This document shows positions 59,635-64,000 of a stretch of 64,000 nt of DNA, in pieces. How positions within the stretch are numbered: the stretch's first letter is position 1; each line of letters begins with the position of its first letter. Under the pieces are notes generated by a model. It searched no databases, was not told where the DNA came from, and saw only the letters and a program-made list of their open reading frames with translations. Position numbers and translations under genes: made by a program. The DNA is from JAKACA01 sp963735115. GTDB taxonomy: Bacteria; Actinomycetota; Acidimicrobiia; Acidimicrobiales; Bog-793. The DNA lies in NCBI GenBank assembly GCA_963735115.1, contig CAVTJR010000001.1:992001-1056000 (forward strand), given 5' to 3'.

Positions 59635-60165
59635 GTGGACGGGCTGAGCGAACTCCTGCTGCGGGCGAGGGACGGGGACGACGCGGCACTGGCTGACTTC
59701 GTCCAGGCCATGCACCCGCCGATTCGGAGGTTCTGCGCCTATCTCGTCGGTCAGGACGATGCGGACGATGCCACACAGGAGACCTTCCTGGCCGCTTGGC
59801 GGGCCCTGCCCGCCTATCGGGCCGACGCCTCGGCCAAGACCTGGCTGTTCGTCATCGCCCGCCGCAACGCCGATCGAGTCGCCCGCCGCCGCGGCCGCTG
59901 GTTCGAGCTCGCCAAGGGTGCACCGGGTCCAGCGCCGGCGCCGCACCCGGAGACGGCCGGCCTGCCCTACGAGCTGCTGTCGGACTTGGAGCCGGATCGC
60001 AGAATGCCGCTCGTGCTCACACAGGTCATCGGTCTGTCCTACGCCGAGGCGGCCGCTGTCTGTGAGTGCCCCATCGGTACGATCAGGTCGCGGGTGGCGC
60101 GGGCGCGGGAAGAGCTTCTCAGGCGGCAGGCGGACGCTCGCAGGCTCGACCGGTCTTCCGGCTGA
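59635..60165 (+). CDS. ECF RNA polymerase sigma factor (SigC-like)
   Basis: 176 residues. Region 2: ELLLRARDGDDAALADFVQAMHPPIRRFCAYLVGQDDADDATQETFLAAWRALPAYRADASAKTWLFVIARRNADRVARRR; region 4: LPLVLTQVIGLSYAEAAAVCECPIGTIRSRVARAREELLRR. GTG start. Divergent from the SCO1-fusion operon, which it probably helps control; the zf-HC2 protein at the end of that operon is a candidate partner. Confidence 0.88.
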   Translation: MDGLSELLLRARDGDDAALADFVQAMHPPIRRFCAYLVGQDDADDATQETFLAAWRALPAYRADASAKTWLFVIARRNADRVARRRGRWFELAKGAPGPAPAPHPETAGLPYELLSDLEPDRRMPLVLTQVIGLSYAEAAAVCECPIGTIRSRVARAREELLRRQADARRLDRSSG

Positions 60166-60207
60166 GCGACTTGCCCCGACGGTGTTGGGAGCCTTGGGAG
60201 GAGAGCC

Positions 60208-60543
60208 ATGAACGAAGAGCGTGCTCAAATGCTGTTGCGCGACGAGCGCAGCCGGGTGGAACAGCTGCTGAAGGAGACGACGACCGCCGGTCTGGAGGAC
60301 CGAGCAACAGCCAACGAACCGGGTGACCTCACCGATCCGGCGGAACGCCTCACCGCCGAGGAGACAGACGACGCCGTTGCCGCCGGCCTGCGTGAACGGC
60401 TGGCTGCCCTGGACCGGGCCGAGCATCGGATCGAGCGAGGAACCTTTGGCTACTCGGTCCGCAGCGGGTTGCCCATCCCGGACGCTCGTCTAGAGGCGGA
60501 CCCAGCTGCCGAGCTCACCGTGGAGGAGGAACAGCAGATCTAA
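60208..60543 (+). CDS. DksA/TraR-family protein without zinc cysteines
   Basis: 111 residues: LLRDERSRVEQLLKET, a long coiled coil (AAGLRERLAALDRAEHRIERGTFGYSVRSGLPIPDARLEADPAAELTVEEEQQ). The family fold is clear, but all four zinc cysteines are replaced (FGYSVRSG instead of FGYCxxCG), a known actinobacterial variant. May still insert into the RNA polymerase secondary channel. ATG with GGGAGGAG. It follows the sigma gene by 42 bp. Confidence 0.85.
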   Translation: MNEERAQMLLRDERSRVEQLLKETTTAGLEDRATANEPGDLTDPAERLTAEETDDAVAAGLRERLAALDRAEHRIERGTFGYSVRSGLPIPDARLEADPAAELTVEEEQQI

Positions 60544-60651
60544 CCGAACGGCAGGGTGGATTCGCAGGGAGATGGACACCTGGGCGGCACAACTAGGATG
60601 CCTTCGCACCGTGGGGCCTCAGCGGTCCTTGTGTCTTCAAGTCAACGAGGA

Positions 60652-61656
60652 ATGATGCCTCAACGAGAACCGGGCCGCACCATCGAACGCGTACTCGTCA
60701 CTGGCGGAGCTGGGTTTCTTGGGTTTCACCTCGTGCGCCGACTCTCGAAGGAGTACGACGTCGGCGTTTACGACATCGCCGAGCCGGATCCCGAAGCCGG
60801 TCACCGCGACTTCGTGAGCGGAGACATCCTCGAGACCCCTGTTCTGGAAGAGGCCGTCAAGAGCTACGACGCCGTCGTCCACCTGGCGGCTCAACTCGGC
60901 GTCGAAGCCTCGCAACGCGACGAGGGCCGCGTCATCGCCGTCAACGTGGCCGGCACTGAATCGCTTGCAGCCGCAATTCGTTCCTCGCCCCGCGTAAAGC
61001 GCCTCGTCGCCCTTTCCTCCTCTGAGGTCTATGGGGAGGGACGCGACCGTCTCCTGGAGGAGAGCAACGATCCCGCGCCCCGCTCTGCTTACGGTCGGAC
61101 GAAGGTCGTGCTGGAGCGGATTGTGGGCTCCCTGGCTACATCATCTCGAGGTGTCACGATCATCCGCCCGTTCAACGTGTATGGCCCCCGCCAACGCACG
61201 GACTTTGTCGTCCCACGGTTCATCCTTGCTTCACTTGCAGGAGAGCCGCTCACGATCTTCGGCGACGGTGCTCAACTGCGGACCTTCACGTACGTTGACG
61301 ACGCCGTCAACGGCATCATGGCAGCCCTTGATTCGCCTCACGCTTCTTCGCCATCTGCATCGACCTATAACGTCGCGTCCAATGAGACCATTTCCATTTC
61401 CACTCTTGCCGGCATAATTCGGTACATCACCAAGAGTCACAGTGAGCTGGCGTTTCTCCCGTATGCGGACCCTGAGACGGGACGGGACGCCGCCCAGGAG
61501 ATAACGGATCGTGTCCCGAGCACAGCCAAAGCCCGCCGCGAGCTCGGTTTTCAGAGCTCCGTCTCGCTGATCGAGGGACTGCTCGCGACGGCAACGTGGT
61601 ACCAGGACCACTCCGCCGCTCACAGCCTGACGGCCGTGCCTTCCGATCGCACCTGA
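60652..61656 (+). CDS. NAD-dependent sugar epimerase/dehydratase
   Basis: 335 residues. Extended SDR: VLVTGGAGFLGFHLVRRLSKEYDVGVYDIAE, VVHLAAQLGVEASQRDEGRVIAVNVAGTESLA, catalytic YGRTKVV, then RPFNVYGPRQRTDFVVPRFILASLAGEPLTIFGDGAQLRTFTYVDDAVNGIMAAL. The pattern fits a UDP-glucose 4-epimerase/UDP-glucuronate-decarboxylase-like enzyme of polysaccharide or glycolipid synthesis. ATGs at 60652 and 60655 are both possible; GAGGA is just upstream. It converges on the transglycosylase gene. Confidence 0.9.
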   Translation: MMPQREPGRTIERVLVTGGAGFLGFHLVRRLSKEYDVGVYDIAEPDPEAGHRDFVSGDILETPVLEEAVKSYDAVVHLAAQLGVEASQRDEGRVIAVNVAGTESLAAAIRSSPRVKRLVALSSSEVYGEGRDRLLEESNDPAPRSAYGRTKVVLERIVGSLATSSRGVTIIRPFNVYGPRQRTDFVVPRFILASLAGEPLTIFGDGAQLRTFTYVDDAVNGIMAALDSPHASSPSASTYNVASNETISISTLAGIIRYITKSHSELAFLPYADPETGRDAAQEITDRVPSTAKARRELGFQSSVSLIEGLLATATWYQDHSAAHSLTAVPSDRT

Positions 61657-61689
61657 GGTTCAGGTATAGACGGCCCGGCAGCCGGCCGA

Positions 61690-63456
61690 TCAGCTCGGAA
61701 GGCTCGTCGTGGTCGTCGTGGTCGTGGTGCTGGTCGTCGTGGTCGTAGTCGGCGTTGTGGTGGTGGTAGTAGTCGTGGACGAGGTCGTGGTCGGCGAGGT
61801 CGGGCTCACGCTCGGCACGGCGGCGGTGACGCGCTCTCCGTAGCCCGTGAAGCTCAGGTGCAGGCTGATAGGTCCCGTTCCGGGGACGAGGCGTCCGAGC
61901 GAGATCACGGCCGATCGGATCCGATTCCTCGTGACCCACGCTTGGACGTGAAGGTGCGAGGAGCCGACGAGGCGGGCGACCTGAGCAAGCTCGGCCGAAT
62001 CGGCCAGGTGCTGGCGGGCGAGTGAGAGGTTCGTCTGGCCGCTGTACTCGGTCGTGCCCGCACCGCCGATCCTGTCATGGCCGACGACGCGGAGGTCGCA
62101 TGCCCCGGTCAGCTGGCCCACGATCCAGCGCAGGTCGGCAGACGCCAGCGCCAACCCGGACGCGAAGGGAGCGGGCAGTCGCGAGAGCGTCGATGGGGTC
62201 AGCACGATCCACGGGCCTTCAGCGCCGACGTCGGCGCCGAGTGCCGGCGGCAGCGACACATAGGTCACGCCGCCGATGAGCCGAAGCTGCAGCGTTCCCG
62301 AGCCGCGGAGCTCGAGGGCGAGCCATGCCATCCCGTCGCGGGTGTCGACGGCTCCCGTGCCCGTGCCGATCTCCGACTTACCGGCGAAGCTGTGCACGCC
62401 GAACGAGAACGAGCCGGTCGATTCTGAGGAGGCAGCCGCGGCTGCCAAGACGGCGGCGGCGCTCGGGCCGGAGCCGTGCCGGGTCCGAGCCGAAGGCGTG
62501 CCCGTCGGCAGCAGCCCGCTCCCAGCCGCTTGCAAAGCCCGTTTGCCGACATGGGCATAGAAGGAGATCCAGGATTCCACGAGGCTCTCATAGGCAGCCG
62601 AATGGTTGTAGGCGAGGATGGCGTCTTTGAGGCCTGCCGGCTTGTCGAGGTCGCCGCCGTTGGCGCACAGGAACACGCCGGCGGTCAAGGCGGCGGCGTA
62701 GAAGTTCTGCGGGTTGCGCTGGCGATCACCGTTGCCATGCTGGGCGTACTCGGCCCATGTCGCCGGCAGGAACTGCATCGGCCCTTCGGCTCGCACCCAG
62801 CCGCCCCCGGGCGCCCGCATGGCAGGCGTGCCGTTCAACCCGTTGAGAGGGACGCCGAAGATCGGCGGGAAGAGCGTGCCGTCGCGCGTGACGCGGGCGG
62901 CCGCACCCCACGTCTGGCCGTTGTCGGACTCGACCCTGCCGATGCCGGCGACGTCCTCCCAGGAGAGGTGACAAGTTGGATCGGTGACGGCCAAGACCCG
63001 CCCCGCGTGCGAGTAGGCCGCGATCGCGACGGCCGGCACCCCGTCACTCGCCCCCGCCGGCATGGCGGCGGCGTGCCTGTGATGCTTCGGGGGGGCGGCC
63101 GAGAAGGGAACGACGCCGGCGGTGGCGGATCGGCCAGCCGGAAGGGGACGGGGCATGCGAAACGGTGCCGGCGCGCCCTGATCGCTGCTCGCCCGGGCAA
63201 CGTGCAGGGCGACACCGGCCGCCGGCGCACGGCCTGCCGAGACATGGCGTCCCGCCGGCAGGATTGAGCCAGCCAGGGTCACTCCGAGTACTGGCACTAG
63301 CAGCCAGGGCAAGGGCCGCCGCCGAGCGACGAAACGGCCCAGCGTCCGAAAGCGCTCGCCTGCGACTCCTCGCCACGTCCTCGCCGCCTCCGTGACACCG
63401 GGCTCGGTGTGCCACCACGGCTGGGAGCGGCGCCTCAGGCGAGGCAGCAGACTCAT
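61690..63456 (-). CDS. Lytic transglycosylase (SLT) fused to a LppX/LprG-like domain
   Basis: 588 residues. One N-terminal membrane helix (PLPWLLVPVLGVTLAGSILPAG). Residues 150-310 are a SLT-type transglycosylase: CHLSWEDVAGIGRVESDNGQTWGAAARV with catalytic Glu in RVESDNG, AEGPMQFLPATWAEYA and DAILAYNHSAAYESLV. After an Ala/Ser linker follows a LolA-like LppX/LprG fold (FGVHSFAGKSEIGTGTGAVDTRDGMAWLALELRG, IGGVTYVSLPPAL, TTEYSGQTNLSLARQHL). The tail is about 35 residues of Thr/Ser only. A fusion of wall cleavage with a possible lipid-binding module. The start at 63456 omits a weak upstream extension. Confidence 0.82.
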   Translation of the reverse strand: MSLLPRLRRRSQPWWHTEPGVTEAARTWRGVAGERFRTLGRFVARRRPLPWLLVPVLGVTLAGSILPAGRHVSAGRAPAAGVALHVARASSDQGAPAPFRMPRPLPAGRSATAGVVPFSAAPPKHHRHAAAMPAGASDGVPAVAIAAYSHAGRVLAVTDPTCHLSWEDVAGIGRVESDNGQTWGAAARVTRDGTLFPPIFGVPLNGLNGTPAMRAPGGGWVRAEGPMQFLPATWAEYAQHGNGDRQRNPQNFYAAALTAGVFLCANGGDLDKPAGLKDAILAYNHSAAYESLVESWISFYAHVGKRALQAAGSGLLPTGTPSARTRHGSGPSAAAVLAAAAASSESTGSFSFGVHSFAGKSEIGTGTGAVDTRDGMAWLALELRGSGTLQLRLIGGVTYVSLPPALGADVGAEGPWIVLTPSTLSRLPAPFASGLALASADLRWIVGQLTGACDLRVVGHDRIGGAGTTEYSGQTNLSLARQHLADSAELAQVARLVGSSHLHVQAWVTRNRIRSAVISLGRLVPGTGPISLHLSFTGYGERVTAAVPSVSPTSPTTTSSTTTTTTTTPTTTTTTSTTTTTTTTSLPS

Positions 63457-63756
63457 CTCAACGCTGCACGCCGCGTGGTTCCGTCCTCGGGTCCGCGTAT
63501 GCGGAGGTGCATCCGAGGCGGGGTGCAACAAGGACGCGGCCGTTCCATCTCACGTACGTACCTATCGGCACGTTGCCGCAGGCACCTGAGCCATGCCTGG
63601 CTGCTGCACCCAGGTAGGCGGCTCGGCTGCCTGTTCGGCGAGTAGGGCGGGAGCGGGTCAGTGGGCAGGTGTTCATGGGGTGTCTGTGGGCACGAGCATG
63701 GCCGCTTGAGGCAAACTGCAGACTATGCGGCGCCCGATCACGGTCGGCTCACCCTC

Positions 63757-64000
63757 GTGAGCTACGTCCTCGACTACTGGAGCTTCGACCCCTTCCTCGT
63801 CGTGGTGGCGGTCATCGTCGTCGTGCATGAGATCGGGCTTGCTCATCTGCGTCAGCGCTCCGATCCGCGGCGGACCCGTCAGCGACGCCGGCGGGCGCTG
63901 CAGTTCTACGGCGGCCTCGGCATCCTGCTCCTCGCCGTCGTGTCGCCCATCGACTACTTCGCCAGCGACTACTTCTTCGTCCACATGATCGAGCACATCC
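63757..64000 (+). CDS. CtaG/caa3-type cytochrome oxidase assembly protein, N-terminal part
   Basis: The frame runs off the end. It starts VSYVLDYWSFDPFLVVVAVIVVVHE, a membrane helix typical of caa3_CtaG proteins, then a basic loop, a second helix (LQFYGGLGILLLAVVSPIDYF) and DYFFVHMIEHI, where the family's His residues (H..EH) are likely metal or heme-facing. GTG at 63757 used; a TTG at 63706 is in frame. Together with the SCO1-fusion gene nearby it points to copper and oxidase biogenesis. Confidence 0.75.
   Translation, partial: MSYVLDYWSFDPFLVVVAVIVVVHEIGLAHLRQRSDPRRTRQRRRRALQFYGGLGILLLAVVSPIDYFASDYFFVHMIEHI

Noticed and set aside
61700..61800. CRISPR-like or satellite repeat
   Set aside because: The GTC/GTG-rich tract is the coding sequence for a Thr/Ser tail of the transglycosylase, with no spacers or fixed repeat length.

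Overview
The window is high-GC DNA with frequent GTG starts and actinobacterial gene families: paired bPH2 proteins, SigX5-type sigma factors, a DUF2332 protein, a TIGR02206 membrane protein, a cysteine-free DksA/TraR protein and a CtaG-type protein. It most likely comes from a soil-type actinomycetote, possibly a deep-branching class. No rRNA or marker gene allows a firmer placement.

Layout. 1-3.7 kb is accessory: a glycine-repeat protein tail, a decayed MerR/GyrI regulator, a small membrane protein and an IS481-family element with a frameshifted transposase. 3.7-18.8 kb is mostly intact chromosome: tRNA-Ile, a beta-helix lipoprotein, a DUF2332 protein, a PLP-dependent decarboxylase, pyridoxamine-phosphate oxidase, a coupled GNAT/enolase-superfamily pair, a metallo-beta-lactamase-Rieske fusion, a methyltransferase, a nucleoside-phosphorylase-like protein and two bPH2 membrane proteins, ending at tRNA-Ala(TGC).

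18.8-38.5 kb is a composite island. A 44-bp piece of the tRNA-Ala gene is repeated exactly at 27.25 kb, bounding an 8.5-kb segment. That segment carries an FMN-type PPOX protein, a TIR-transmembrane-WD40 protein, a TPR/SLOG-like/class III nucleotide cyclase protein 8 bp downstream of it, and a peptide-binding lipoprotein. The TIR and cyclase genes form a candidate nucleotide-signalling or immune operon. Further cargo follows: an ECF sigma factor with a membrane-anchored beta-propeller partner, a RibD-like reductase, two inverted copies of a GNAT gene (both broken, one also split by an IS21 element with a 5-bp target duplication), an IMPase-like phosphatase, a frameshifted lactonase-like gene, and a winged-helix/membrane-protein pair. 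Shorter tRNA-end-like remnants and two families of interspersed noncoding repeats separate these modules, which suggests repeated integration at one tRNA locus followed by decay. No integrase is visible.

38.6-55.8 kb holds small metabolic and stress genes in short transcription units (PQQ-propeller lipoprotein, DinB-like, GNAT, GrpB, SigX5-type sigma, hydrolase, VOC proteins, amidotransferase, methyltransferase, GT39, TetR, MaoC-like, SDR, Thr dehydratase, ArsR), with several truncated genes. 55.8-64 kb looks like stable chromosome: a zf-HC2 protein, a propeller-like lipoprotein and a membrane-SCO1 fusion divergent from an ECF sigma factor, then a DksA-like protein, an epimerase, a lytic transglycosylase fused to a LppX/LprG-like domain, and the start of a CtaG-type gene cut by the window end.
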